64,000 bases of DNA from Zobellia uliginosa (GTDB lineage Bacteria; Bacteroidota; Bacteroidia; Flavobacteriales; Flavobacteriaceae). Positions 1 through 7,621 of this stretch are shown here, one piece after another (positions within the stretch are counted from its first letter, which is position 1; the number at the start of each line of letters is the position of its first letter). The notes below the pieces were generated by a model, which was not told the origin of the DNA, searched no databases, and saw only the letters and a list, made by a program, of their open reading frames with translations. The position numbers and the translations under genes are program-made. The stretch is taken from contig NZ_FTOB01000003.1 of NCBI RefSeq assembly GCF_900156625.1, positions 744,001 through 808,000 on the forward strand. Direction: 5' to 3'.

Positions 1-155
1 TGCAATAAAGAAGTGTCTTGGTCTAAAAAGTGAATGGTTCCCGTAGTGCAGTCAAAACCGCTGATAATGTCTTCCAAAAGTTGCTGCCAATTAGGCTCGG
101 GCTGTTTCAATTTTTCTAAAACGGTGGCTAGGGTCAATCCTTCCTTATGTTCCAT
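1..155 (-). CDS. GAF-domain protein (5' end only)
   Basis: The first 51 codons of a leftward gene whose remainder lies outside the window. The ATG is at 155 and the peptide begins MEHKEGLTLATVLEKLKQ, continuing with IISGFDCTTGTIHFLDQD. The last stretch looks like the beginning of a GAF domain: a helix, then the first strand with the usual G-T-I-H-x-L-D pattern. GAF domains bind small ligands or haem and often act as sensors. Which output domain follows cannot be seen, so function is open. It is divergent from the TetR gene at 357. Confidence 0.6.
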   Translation of the reverse strand, partial: MEHKEGLTLATVLEKLKQPEPNWQQLLEDIISGFDCTTGTIHFLDQDTSLL

Positions 156-308
156 AGTAATAGTATTTACGGTATAAAATCGGTTAGGTCTAATGTGAAT
201 ACGGGCTTCCAGATATATGGATCGTCCCTATACCTACAAATTTACTAAAGTAATCGGTAGTTAGGCCTACTCTATTCCGACAGAAAAACTAAACCTTTGT
301 TAAAAAAG

Positions 309-339
309 AATGAACGTTCATTTTTTGTCTTTACCTTTG
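309..339 (+). promoter_or_regulatory. TetR operator palindrome and -7 element
   Basis: A perfect 14-nt palindrome AATGAACGTTCATT lies at 309-322 and is followed by TACCTTTG at 332-339, an exact match to the Bacteroidetes -7 element TAnnTTTG. The start codon is at 357. A palindrome between the -33 and -7 zones is the expected place for a repressor, and no second copy is present further down the operon. I infer that the TetR protein encoded next binds here and controls itself and the four enzyme genes behind it. Confidence 0.7.
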
Positions 340-356
340 TATCATAATTTAGGACC

Positions 357-935
357 ATGACAACATTAACAAAGAGTCAAATTAAAAGAAAGGCGTTGGT
401 AGAAGCCACCATTGAACTGGTGAACAATAGTGGTTTCCACGCGGCGCCCATGTCGAAAATAGCAAAAATGGCCAATGTGTCCCCTGCTACTATTTACCTC
501 TATTTTGAGAACAAGCAAGATTTGGTCAATAAGGTGTATATAGAAGTAAAGGCGGCCTTTACGGAATATGCCTTTGCTACCTACGACCCCAAAATGGATG
601 TTGAAAAGGGCTTTGAGATCATTTGGAAACGCATAGCCGATTTTAAACTTAAGGAATGCGAGGAAGCCATGTTCTTGGCACAGTGTGATAATACCCCCAT
701 CATTGACGAACCGAGCCGTCAGGAAGGTATTAAACATTTACAGCCCCTATTGGACCTATGGGAACGCGGAAGGAAAGAGGGAAGGATAAAACCATTGTCC
801 GATTACATATTGTACGCCTATGCCATTAACCCCCTATCCTTTTTAATGATCATGCAAAAAAGGGGGGCGTTTCAATTGGACGAAGACCATTTGGAAGAAG
901 CCTACCAATCGGCTTGGAGCAGTATTAAAAAATAA
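357..935 (+). CDS. TetR/AcrR family repressor of the carbonyl-stress operon
   Basis: A 192-residue TetR-family regulator. The N-terminal helix-turn-helix (about residues 10-55) shows the classic pattern AKMANVSPATIYLYFENKQD; the C-terminal two thirds is the variable ligand-binding and dimerisation part. It is the first gene of a tight rightward operon (28 nt to the nitroreductase) and has a palindromic operator just upstream. Gene content suggests that the inducer is an electrophile, quinone or aldehyde, but the ligand cannot be read from the sequence. Family assignment is firm; target and ligand are inferred. Confidence 0.9.
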   Translation: MTTLTKSQIKRKALVEATIELVNNSGFHAAPMSKIAKMANVSPATIYLYFENKQDLVNKVYIEVKAAFTEYAFATYDPKMDVEKGFEIIWKRIADFKLKECEEAMFLAQCDNTPIIDEPSRQEGIKHLQPLLDLWERGRKEGRIKPLSDYILYAYAINPLSFLMIMQKRGAFQLDEDHLEEAYQSAWSSIKK

Positions 936-963
936 ACAGATCATCATTAAGCAATAAATATAT

Positions 964-1596
964 ATGGAATTACTCGATAAATTAAACTGGAGATACGCAG
1001 CTAAGGCGATGAATGGAGAGACCGTACCACAGGAGAAAGTGGACCGTATACTTGAGGCGGCCCGCCTCGCTCCTACCTCTAGTGGTTTGCAACCTTTTGA
1101 AATCATAGTGGTTACGAATCAAGAATTAAAGGAAAAGATAAAAGCGGTAGCATGGAACCAGTCGGTGGTCACCGATTCATCCCATTTGTTGGTTTTTGCG
1201 GCCTGGGACAACTATACCGAAGAGCGCATCAATAAAATGTTCGACCTTACCAATGAGATTCGTGGCTTTACGAACGAAGGTTGGGAAAATTATAGACAAC
1301 AATTATTGGGGATGTATCCACAGCGTGATCCCGAGGTAAACTTTCAACATGCCGCACGCCAAGCCTACATCGCATTTTCACAAGCGATTGCCGCTGCCGC
1401 CTTTGAAGGGGTAGATTCTACACCGATGGAAGGTTTTGACCCAGATGCGGTAGATGAAATCCTCGATTTAAGATCAAAAGGCTTACGCAGTTGTGTGTTA
1501 TTGCCTATCGGTTATAGGGATACAAATAACGATTGGTTGGTAAACTTGGTAAAAGTGAGGAAAAGTACTGAAGACCTGGTTACCGTACTCGATTAA
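964..1596 (+). CDS. NAD(P)H-dependent nitroreductase family protein
   Basis: A 210-residue FMN flavoprotein of the NfsB/YdgI nitroreductase fold. The N-terminus RYAAKAM and the PTSSGLQPFE segment at about residues 37-46 are the usual FMN phosphate and isoalloxazine contacts; the C-terminal LLPIGYRD closes the family pattern. Such enzymes reduce quinones, nitro compounds or enals with NAD(P)H. It is the second gene of the TetR operon, 13 nt before the MDR-family reductase, which supports a role in electrophile detoxification. Natural substrate unknown. Confidence 0.88.
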   Translation: MELLDKLNWRYAAKAMNGETVPQEKVDRILEAARLAPTSSGLQPFEIIVVTNQELKEKIKAVAWNQSVVTDSSHLLVFAAWDNYTEERINKMFDLTNEIRGFTNEGWENYRQQLLGMYPQRDPEVNFQHAARQAYIAFSQAIAAAAFEGVDSTPMEGFDPDAVDEILDLRSKGLRSCVLLPIGYRDTNNDWLVNLVKVRKSTEDLVTVLD

Positions 1597-1609
1597 AAAA
1601 AACAAGAAA

Positions 1610-2605
1610 ATGAAAACAATCCTATTAAAGAACAGGCCTAAGGGAAGACCAAGGGTCTCCGATTTTGAGTTTATTGAAAGTGAGGCCCCTTCGGAAATAA
1701 AAGAGGGCCAAATGCTTTTGGAAACCGCTTATGTTTCCGTAGATCCATATTTAAGGGGAAAGATGAACGATGTAAAGTCGTACACCCCTCCTTTTGAATT
1801 GAACAAGCCCATTCATTCAGGAATTGTAGCCAAGGTAGTGGCCTCTAAACATGCCGATTACAAACCAGGGGATTATGTAGCGGGAATGTTGGATTGGAAA
1901 ACCCAGCAAGTTTCCAATGGTGAAGGTTTGACCAAAGTAGACGAGACCAAGGCGCCCCTAAGTGCATACTTGGGCATTTTGGGGATGACGGGACTTACCG
2001 CTTATTTGGGACTTACCGAAATAGGGAAACCCAAGAAGGGTGAAACCTTGGTGGTTTCCGGGGCTGCAGGTGCCGTAGGAAGCGTTGTTGGTCAAATTGG
2101 TAAGATACTCGGACTTAAGGTTATTGGTATTGCCGGCAGTGATGAAAAGGTAGACTTGCTAAAATCGAAATTCGGTTTTGACGAGGGAATCAATTATAAC
2201 ACTACCGATGATATGACGGCAGCTATTAAAAAAGCGGCGCCGAAGGGGGTTGATATTTACTTTGACAACGTGGGCGGACCTATTTCAGATGCGGTCTTGT
2301 TCAACATCAACCAGTTTGCGCGACTGATCATTTGCGGGGCCATTTCAGTGTATAACAATACCGAACTGCCCAAGAGTGTAAGTGTTCAGCCGTTTTTGGT
2401 CAAGAACAGTGCCTTAATGCAAGGTTTTATCGTCTTTAATTACCATGAAAAATATCCTGAAGCCCTAAAACAATTATCTGCTTGGTTGGCCGAAGGAAAA
2501 CTGACCTATAGCGAAACTATAGTAGAAGGTTTTGAAAACATTCCCCAAGCATTTATCGACTTGTTCGATGGAAAGAATAAAGGAAAGATGGTCGTTAAAA
2601 TCTAA
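1610..2605 (+). CDS. NADP-dependent MDR-family oxidoreductase (YfmJ/CurA/leukotriene B4 dehydrogenase type)
   Basis: A 331-residue zinc-independent medium-chain dehydrogenase/reductase. The N-terminus has the conserved SVDPYLRGKM motif, the middle TAYLGL, and the nucleotide fold SGAAGAVGSVVGQIGK at about residues 149-164; FDNVGG at about 218-223 is also diagnostic. The family reduces the C=C bond of alpha,beta-unsaturated aldehydes and ketones such as 4-hydroxynonenal or curcumin. Length is typical (about 330-345). It lies between the nitroreductase and the aldehyde reductase in one operon, a sensible order for removing enals: first the double bond, then the carbonyl. Confidence 0.9.
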   Translation: MKTILLKNRPKGRPRVSDFEFIESEAPSEIKEGQMLLETAYVSVDPYLRGKMNDVKSYTPPFELNKPIHSGIVAKVVASKHADYKPGDYVAGMLDWKTQQVSNGEGLTKVDETKAPLSAYLGILGMTGLTAYLGLTEIGKPKKGETLVVSGAAGAVGSVVGQIGKILGLKVIGIAGSDEKVDLLKSKFGFDEGINYNTTDDMTAAIKKAAPKGVDIYFDNVGGPISDAVLFNINQFARLIICGAISVYNNTELPKSVSVQPFLVKNSALMQGFIVFNYHEKYPEALKQLSAWLAEGKLTYSETIVEGFENIPQAFIDLFDGKNKGKMVVKI

Positions 2606-2634
2606 CGATCGCAAACCACAAAAGTAAAAACGCT

Positions 2635-3795
2635 ATGAACAATTTTAAATTTAAAAATCCTACCAAAATTATATTTGGGAAAGATACGATCCATAAAATA
2701 ACAGAGGAAATTCCTTCCGAAGCCAAAATATTAATGCTCTATGGCGGGGGGAGCATCAAAAAGAACGGGGTTTACGAACAGGTGAAGACGGCCTTGGCCA
2801 AGGCGGATGTCGTTGAGTTCGGTGGTATTCCTGCCAACCCTGAGTACGCCGTACTTATGGATGCCTTAAAGGTAATCAAGGAAGAAAACATTACATACCT
2901 ACTAGCTGTCGGCGGAGGTTCGGTTATTGACGGAACCAAGTTTTTATCTGCTGCAGCAGTGTATGAAGGCGAAGAGCCATGGGACTTTGTAAGGAAAAGA
3001 GAGCCTATTCAAAAAGGAATGCCTTTTGGTACGGTGTTGACCCTGCCGGCTACCGGTTCGGAAATGAACTCGGGAACGGTAATCTCTAGAAAGGAAACCC
3101 AAGAGAAGTTGTCTTTTGGTGGTCCTGCCCTATTCCCACAGTTTTCGGTATTGGATCCACAGGTAATTACCTCCATTCCACAAAGACAATTGGTAAACGG
3201 TATTACCGATGCCCTTACCCATGTTCTCGAGCAGTATATGACCTATCCTGCAGGGGGACTTCTACAAGACCGTTTCGCGGAAAGTATCTTGCAGACCTTG
3301 ATCGAGATTGCTCCTAGGGTAATTAAAGACCCGAGTGATTACGAGGCCGCGGCCAACTTTATGTGGAGCTGTACCATGGCGCTTAACGGACTTATTCAAC
3401 AAGGGGTTCCCGGTGACTGGGCGGTACATATGATGGGGCACGAGCTTACGGCAATGTACGGCATCGATCACGCGAGGACGTTAGCGGTTGTAGCCCCAAG
3501 TCATTATAAGTACAACTTTGAGGCCAAGAAGGAAAAATTGGCCCAATATGGTGAGCGTGTTTGGAACATCACCGAAGGTAGTATCGATGATAAGGCCTAT
3601 GCGGCCATAGAAAAAACCGAAGCCTTCTTTAAGGGCTTGGGTATCGATACCAAATTATCGGACTATACTTCTGAATACGAAGGTACGGCCGAAACAATAG
3701 CACAACGTTTTACCGATCGCGGATGGAAAGGTCTTGGCGAACGTCAGGCCTTGACACCTCAAGATGCTGAGAAGATCGTAAAAATGGCATATTAA
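2635..3795 (+). CDS. YqhD-like iron/zinc-dependent alcohol dehydrogenase (aldehyde reductase)
   Basis: A 386-residue group III (iron-containing) alcohol dehydrogenase. It has the GGGS NADP loop (AVGGGSVIDGTKFL, about residues 91-104), the LPATGSEMNSG signature (about 137-147) and metal ligands in the D-A-L-x-H-V-L-E-Q segment and the MGHELTAMYGIDHARTLA segment. It resembles E. coli YqhD, an NADPH-dependent aldehyde reductase that protects against lipid-peroxidation aldehydes and methylglyoxal. Fourth gene of the TetR operon, 29 nt after the MDR-family reductase and 16 nt before the DJ-1-like gene. Confidence 0.9.
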   Translation: MNNFKFKNPTKIIFGKDTIHKITEEIPSEAKILMLYGGGSIKKNGVYEQVKTALAKADVVEFGGIPANPEYAVLMDALKVIKEENITYLLAVGGGSVIDGTKFLSAAAVYEGEEPWDFVRKREPIQKGMPFGTVLTLPATGSEMNSGTVISRKETQEKLSFGGPALFPQFSVLDPQVITSIPQRQLVNGITDALTHVLEQYMTYPAGGLLQDRFAESILQTLIEIAPRVIKDPSDYEAAANFMWSCTMALNGLIQQGVPGDWAVHMMGHELTAMYGIDHARTLAVVAPSHYKYNFEAKKEKLAQYGERVWNITEGSIDDKAYAAIEKTEAFFKGLGIDTKLSDYTSEYEGTAETIAQRFTDRGWKGLGERQALTPQDAEKIVKMAY

Positions 3796-3811
3796 CCCTA
3801 AAAATTAAAAG

Positions 3812-4489
3812 ATGAAAATATTATTTGTTTTAACCTCTCATGACAAATTGGGAGACACAGGAAAAAAAACAGGATTTTGGGTAGAGGAATTCGCAAATCC
3901 ATATTACACCTTGCTTGACAAAGGGGCCGATATTACGCTGGCGAGCCCTAAGGGCGGTGCCGCCCCAATTGACCCGAGCAGCGACACGCCCGATGCCAGT
4001 ACCAAGGATACCGAACGCTTTAATAATGATCCGGTAGCCCAGGAAAAAATCAAAAACACAAAAGTATTGGCCGATATGAAGACCGACGATTTCGATGCGG
4101 TTTTTTATCCTGGAGGTCACGGTCCGTTATGGGATTTGGCTACCGATGCAAATTCCAAGGCCTTGATCGAGAAGTTCAATGCACAGAACAAGCCTATAGC
4201 CTTCGTATGTCACGCCCCCGCCGCCTTAAAAGAGGTAAAGGGTACGGATGGAAACTTCTTGGTAAAAGGCAAAACGGTCACAGGATTTTCCAATACCGAA
4301 GAAGAAGCCGTACAATTGACGAATGTAGTGCCATTTTTGGTCGAAGATGCCTTAAAGGCCAACGGAGGAATATATTCTAGAGGGGAAGATTGGACCGCCT
4401 ATGCTTTGCAAGACGGAAACCTGATTACAGGGCAAAACCCTGCCTCATCGGAATTGGTGGCCGAAAAACTATTGGCCAGTATTAACTAA
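3812..4489 (+). CDS. DJ-1/PfpI family protein, Hsp31-like glyoxalase III/deglycase
   Basis: A 225-residue class I glutamine-amidotransferase-like protein. The nucleophile elbow is AFVCHAPAAL with Cys133 and His134; the acidic partner is in FWVEEFANPYY (Glu25 or Glu26), and PGGHG at about 100-104 completes the active site. This is the Hsp31/YDR533C branch, which converts methylglyoxal to lactate without cofactor or acts as a protein deglycase/chaperone. Last gene of the operon, directly before a terminator. With YqhD-like and MDR-family neighbours, a methylglyoxal or reactive-aldehyde role is well supported by context. Confidence 0.88.
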   Translation: MKILFVLTSHDKLGDTGKKTGFWVEEFANPYYTLLDKGADITLASPKGGAAPIDPSSDTPDASTKDTERFNNDPVAQEKIKNTKVLADMKTDDFDAVFYPGGHGPLWDLATDANSKALIEKFNAQNKPIAFVCHAPAALKEVKGTDGNFLVKGKTVTGFSNTEEEAVQLTNVVPFLVEDALKANGGIYSRGEDWTAYALQDGNLITGQNPASSELVAEKLLASIN

Positions 4490-4513
4490 TTGTAGTTCCC
4501 CCTTTTTTGCAAA

Positions 4514-4547
4514 AGGCTTACCATTTTTACTGGTAGGCCTTTTTTTA
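4514..4547 (+). terminator. Rho-independent terminator of the carbonyl-stress operon
   Basis: A 10-bp stem, AGGCTTACCA (4514-4523) with TGGTAGGCCT (4531-4540), contains one G-T wobble and has a 7-nt loop. It is followed by a run of T to 4546. It lies 24 nt after the stop of the DJ-1-like gene. Confidence 0.9.
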
Positions 4548-4562
4548 TCTTTAATACTTACC

Positions 4563-4952
4563 TTATTTGATGACGGTTGCTTCCAATTCGATTTTTAAGG
4601 TTTCAAACAGGCGTTTTACTTCCAAAACAGTACTTGCTTGTTGTATGTTATGCCTTGTAATCCAATTTTGAAATATATCAAAGCAGCTAAAAAATTGATC
4701 GGTAGATGTAGTGTAGATATTTAATCTAACGATGTTCTTACATTCAAATCCGGCCTCTTCTACGATTTTTTCCAAATTTTGAATCGCCTTTATCAATTGG
4801 GTTTCCATATTCCCGGTACTGGATTTCCCGTGGGCGTCAATTGCGGTCTGGCCCGATATATAAAGCGTTGCGCTTGGATGGATGACTTCAACGGCCTGTA
4901 CATAACTCCTGTCGTTTTGCCATTGCCATGGGTTGATACTGTTTTTTTCCAT
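4563..4952 (-). CDS. RidA (YjgF/YER057c/UK114) family protein
   Basis: A RidA-type protein of about 129 residues; these trimers hydrolyse reactive enamine/imine intermediates such as 2-aminoacrylate. The core SGQTAIDAHGKSS, the helix QNLEKIVEEAGFECKNIVRL and the TVLEVKRLF tail follow the family pattern. The catalytic Arg usually found in the NTRS segment is not obvious here (TTSTDQFF), so this may be a Rid subfamily with another activity. I start it at 4952 (MEKNSINPWQWQ), which matches family N-termini; an in-frame ATG at 4982 would add ten residues. A CRP-like palindrome lies about 130 nt upstream. Confidence 0.82.
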   Translation of the reverse strand: MEKNSINPWQWQNDRSYVQAVEVIHPSATLYISGQTAIDAHGKSSTGNMETQLIKAIQNLEKIVEEAGFECKNIVRLNIYTTSTDQFFSCFDIFQNWITRHNIQQASTVLEVKRLFETLKIELEATVIK

Positions 4953-5079
4953 TTGTTTTTGATGTTGTGCAACTATTGACATGAGAGCCGATAGCGCGAT
5001 GGTTAAGATTCTTTTTTATAAGTCACAGGTTCTATTCGAACGTGTCTTACAAAGGTTTGAACTTTAGCATCGTTTAGTG

Positions 5080-5095
5080 TGTGACAAACATCACA
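5080..5095. promoter_or_regulatory. CRP-type palindrome upstream of ridA
   Basis: TGTGACAAACATCACA fits the TGTGA-N6-TCACA consensus of enterobacterial CRP exactly. It lies between the 3' end of the Crp/Fnr-family gene (stop at 5118) and the start of ridA (4952/4982). The adjacent regulator has an R-E-T-x-x-R recognition helix like CRP, so binding by that protein is plausible. Confidence 0.55.
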
Positions 5096-5117
5096 GTTAT
5101 GAAAAATCACAAAACGG

Positions 5118-5681
5118 TTAAGATGACAATCTGCTTAGGGTTTCCCGAGATACGCCCAAGTAGGAAGCCAAAAGGGTTTTAGGTAGCCGCTGAAACAAAG
5201 ACGGATGTTCTTTTAAGAGCTGCTCGTATCTTTCTTTGGCGCTTGAAGTTAGAAAGGATAAAATCCTTTTTTGGGAAGCGATATGGCCCGCATTGGATTT
5301 CTTAAGAAAGAAATGTTCCATTTTGGAAAAATCGGCGGCGAGTTTGTTGTAGTTTTCGAGTGAAATGCCAAGTACATGGGTGTCTTCGATACATTGTAAT
5401 GATAGCTGTGCCTTGCTCTGGGCAAAGTAGGCGGCAAAATCGCTTTCCCACCAATTTTCCATGGCAAAGGAGGCTATATGTTGCTTTCCGTCGGCATCAT
5501 CATAAATCAATTTTAGAAGTCCGGAAATAACAAAATAGCAATACTTTACCGGCTCTCCCCTTCGGATAAGAAAATCATGTTTTCTATAGGCCTTTTTAGA
5601 AAAGTGTGACAGCACAAAGGCGTACTCCTCATCGTTTAAGGCAACCACTTCCTCTATATGTTTTCTAAGCTGATGACTCAT
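5118..5681 (-). CDS. Crp/Fnr family transcriptional regulator
   Basis: A 187-residue Crp/Fnr regulator of the short Bacteroidetes type. An N-terminal cyclic-nucleotide-binding-like beta-roll (about 20-115; RRGEPVKYCYFVISGLLKL) is followed by the dimerisation helix and a C-terminal winged helix ending LLASYLGVSRETLSRLSS. The recognition helix keeps the R-E-T-x-x-R pattern that in E. coli CRP reads TGTGA. No cysteine set for an Fe-S cluster is visible. It is the last gene of the leftward run after the methyltransferase (40 nt gap). Effector unknown. Confidence 0.85.
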   Translation of the reverse strand: MSHQLRKHIEEVVALNDEEYAFVLSHFSKKAYRKHDFLIRRGEPVKYCYFVISGLLKLIYDDADGKQHIASFAMENWWESDFAAYFAQSKAQLSLQCIEDTHVLGISLENYNKLAADFSKMEHFFLKKSNAGHIASQKRILSFLTSSAKERYEQLLKEHPSLFQRLPKTLLASYLGVSRETLSRLSS

Positions 5682-5721
5682 CCAATCGTTTTTATAGCCT
5701 TATAGGGCGGCGAAAAATCCG

Positions 5722-6336
5722 TTAACTTTTTGAAATCGATTTTTTACACCTTATTAAAAACATAGGCTGATTTTCATCTACAGCAACAATTTCTGTGAGT
5801 CCAAATTCGGCAAATTCGGTTTCTACGGCTTCCCTATCGTAATAATATATACGGACACCTCGGTGAAACTCAAATCGGTCTTTCCCTACTTTTTTTCCTT
5901 TTCCGTAATTGGGTGCTTCTTTGGTGATGGCCGTGAAGACCATCGTTCCGTTATCGCTCAGTTGCCCATAGCAATCTTGAATAAGTTTGGCCCGTTCATT
6001 TGCGTTTAATAAATGGATCAGGGCATGACAAAAAATGCCGTCATACTTTAGGTCGTCAAAAGGCATGTCGCTTACGGAACCGTGATATATGGGCATTGTT
6101 TCGCCGTAGTGCTTCCTGGCCAATTCAATAGCGGTTTTCGATATTTCTATGCCAGTGACCTGTATACCTTTCGATTTGAAAATTTCCGCATTCCGACCAT
6201 AACCGATACCCGGGATGAGTACATTTTTAACCGATGGCCCTTTAAAAAAATCTAGGGCCAACAAAGCGGACTTAGCAGGTTCAAAGCCCCACATTTCTTG
6301 TTTGTCTAAAAAATTATCTTCCCAAAACTCAGACAT
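5722..6336 (-). CDS. Class I SAM-dependent methyltransferase
   Basis: A 204-residue Rossmann-fold methyltransferase. Motif I is NVLIPGIGYGRNAEIF (about 38-53), motif II has the acidic residue in VTGIEIS, and the later strands FCHALIHLL and GTMVFTAI follow. The overall look is of the TehB/thiopurine methyltransferase type, small enzymes acting on soluble or inorganic acceptors. Fourteen nt separate it from the small gene upstream and 40 nt from the Crp/Fnr gene downstream, so it is probably cotranscribed with the flavoprotein of the Fur-regulated promoter. Substrate unknown. Confidence 0.8.
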   Translation of the reverse strand: MSEFWEDNFLDKQEMWGFEPAKSALLALDFFKGPSVKNVLIPGIGYGRNAEIFKSKGIQVTGIEISKTAIELARKHYGETMPIYHGSVSDMPFDDLKYDGIFCHALIHLLNANERAKLIQDCYGQLSDNGTMVFTAITKEAPNYGKGKKVGKDRFEFHRGVRIYYYDREAVETEFAEFGLTEIVAVDENQPMFLIRCKKSISKS

Positions 6337-6350
6337 AGTTTTTCCCTTTT

Positions 6351-6596
6351 TTATCTACAAATGTTATCCCTGATAGGTTCGCAAAGAATACCCTCGTTTC
6401 TAATTACATCCATTATTTGCTCCGTACGTATAGGGCTTCCTTCAAAGCGAAGAACGGTATGCCCGCAGGGATAAGACCGTCCCGTTTCATCCATGTCATA
6501 ATGGATTTTTAAATGCTCAAATTCCCTTTTAAGCCGTTTTACCGTTCTTTTGGCCTGTAAACTTTTTTCAATATTCGTAATTAAGACTTCAACCAC
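6351..6596 (-). CDS. Small HMA-like (ferredoxin-fold) protein
   Basis: An 81-residue protein beginning MVEVLITNIEKSLQAKRTVKRLKREF. The pattern of strand, helix, strand with SYPCGHTVLRFEG, and helix, strand (MDVIRNEGILCEPI) is like a heavy-metal-associated beta-alpha-beta-beta-alpha-beta domain. The usual CxxC metal site is absent; only single Cys residues remain. It sits 6 nt after the truncated flavoprotein gene and 14 nt before the methyltransferase, inside the presumed Fur-controlled operon. A metal or redox link is only an inference from that context. Confidence 0.6.
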   Translation of the reverse strand: MVEVLITNIEKSLQAKRTVKRLKREFEHLKIHYDMDETGRSYPCGHTVLRFEGSPIRTEQIMDVIRNEGILCEPIRDNICR

Positions 6597-6602
6597 AGCA
6601 TC

Positions 6603-7130
6603 TTATTTTAATTTATTTAAAAATCTCTCTTCCCTTGGCTCCAAGTTTGCCATGGCTCCGGCCATGATTCCTGTAGCAACCGCACTGGCAATGGAGCGTA
6701 TTTGTGTACTATTGTCCCCACAGGCGAACAATCCATTGGACTTAGTTTTTTGCATGGCATCTACTTGTATTAAACCTTGTTCGCTAATCGATCCGTTCAA
6801 TTGGGCGGGTATATCGGAATGTTGTGTGAATGGGAGACAGGCATGGATAGCGTCAAAATTTTCGGCTGATTTATTTCCCTTTAGGGCTACATCATTAATA
6901 AAGGAAACGGTCTCGTACCCTAATACTTGCGATTTGGCCTTTTTCAGTATTTCACTTGGCTTTATGCCATTAGGCGTTATAAAGTAATGGGCATGCGGTG
7001 TTTGCCTATTGTACGGAAGACCTCCGTCAATAATAAGCATACGTCGCAATGAAGGTCCTAAAGTTATGGTTGCTAGAAGCCCGGCATAACTTCCTCCTAT
7101 TATTACATCAAAAATTTCCTGTTTATCCAT
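6603..7130 (-). CDS. Thioredoxin-reductase-like flavoprotein lacking the NADPH domain
   Basis: A 175-residue protein made only of the two halves of the FAD domain of a TrxB-like oxidoreductase. The N-terminal part has FDVIIGGSYAGLLATITLG (dinucleotide motif, about residues 8-26). The C-terminal part has QHSDIPAQLNGSISEQGLI and the FAD signature GLFACGDNSTQIRSIASAV. In full-length relatives (about 300 residues) these are separated by an NADPH-binding domain, often with a CxxC pair; here some 125 residues are absent and the frame is kept, joining near residue 90. It may be a decayed enzyme or a minimal FAD protein. It diverges from the Fur-family gene over the double operator. Confidence 0.75.
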   Translation of the reverse strand: MDKQEIFDVIIGGSYAGLLATITLGPSLRRMLIIDGGLPYNRQTPHAHYFITPNGIKPSEILKKAKSQVLGYETVSFINDVALKGNKSAENFDAIHACLPFTQHSDIPAQLNGSISEQGLIQVDAMQKTKSNGLFACGDNSTQIRSIASAVATGIMAGAMANLEPREERFLNKLK

Positions 7131-7140
7131 AAGGGCCTAT

Positions 7141-7165
7141 ATTAATGCGATTATATCGCATTAAT
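7141..7165. promoter_or_regulatory. Fur-family operator, perfect copy
   Basis: A 25-nt inverted repeat with perfect 11-nt arms (ATTAATGCGAT and ATCGCATTAAT) around TAT. It lies 10 nt upstream of the flavoprotein start at 7130, and a second copy lies at 7195-7219. Length, AT-richness and position in the divergent spacer of a Fur-family gene fit a Fur/Zur/PerR-type box. Confidence 0.75.
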
Positions 7166-7194
7166 CGCGTTTTGCAAATATAGAAGATTTTTGT

Positions 7195-7219
7195 ATTATT
7201 GCAATTAAATCGCATTAAT
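7195..7219. promoter_or_regulatory. Fur-family operator, imperfect copy
   Basis: Same design as 7141-7165: left arm ATTATTGCAAT (two mismatches), spacer TAA, right arm ATCGCATTAAT (exact). The two sites are 54 nt apart start to start, about five helical turns. This copy lies 12-24 nt before the candidate start codons of the Fur-family gene, suiting autorepression. Confidence 0.7.
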
Positions 7220-7231
7220 TTTTCTGGTGTG

Positions 7232-7618
7232 ATGCTAAACGATATGAAAAGAAGAAATACTCCCACGAAGCAAGCGGTACTTTCGGTTTTGAGCTCCAGT
7301 ACCAAGGCCATGAGTCCTGATGCCATTAAGAAGAAAATAGATGTTTCCATCGATAGGGCCACTATTTATCGGGTATTGAACCGTTTTTGTGACGACGGGG
7401 TCTTACATCGGGTCGTAGCCGACGATGGAAAGCAATATTTCGCCATGTGCCAAAAGTGTGATGAAAATGAAAAACCTTTGCAGCATTTTCACTTTAGGTG
7501 TACCCATTGCGAGACCATAGAATGCTTGCCCCTTCCCGTAAACTACACCATAGCCAAGGGCTATGAAGTAAAAAATGTGAATTGTGTACTTATTGGGGTT
7601 TGTAAAGATTGCGCTTAA
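7232..7618 (+). CDS. Fur family metal-dependent regulator
   Basis: A Fur-superfamily repressor of about 128 residues (MLNDMKRRNTPTKQAVLSVL). The winged helix has the DRATIYRVLNRFCDDGVLHRV signature. The dimerisation part carries the zinc ligands C-x2-C (CQKC), HFHFRCTHCETIEC and the final CKDC. These are structural or regulatory Zn sites; Fur, Zur and PerR cannot be told apart safely. I start it at 7232; ATG 7244 (MKRRNTP) is equally possible and a TTG at 7199 would overlap the operator. Divergent from the flavoprotein operon and convergent with the siderophore-interacting/cytochrome pair, hinting at iron or zinc control. Confidence 0.88.
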   Translation: MLNDMKRRNTPTKQAVLSVLSSSTKAMSPDAIKKKIDVSIDRATIYRVLNRFCDDGVLHRVVADDGKQYFAMCQKCDENEKPLQHFHFRCTHCETIECLPLPVNYTIAKGYEVKNVNCVLIGVCKDCA

Positions 7619-7621
7619 ATT

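Noticed and set aside
6550-6987. 145-codon plus-strand frame
   Set aside because: Antisense to the truncated flavoprotein gene, which has clear FAD motifs.
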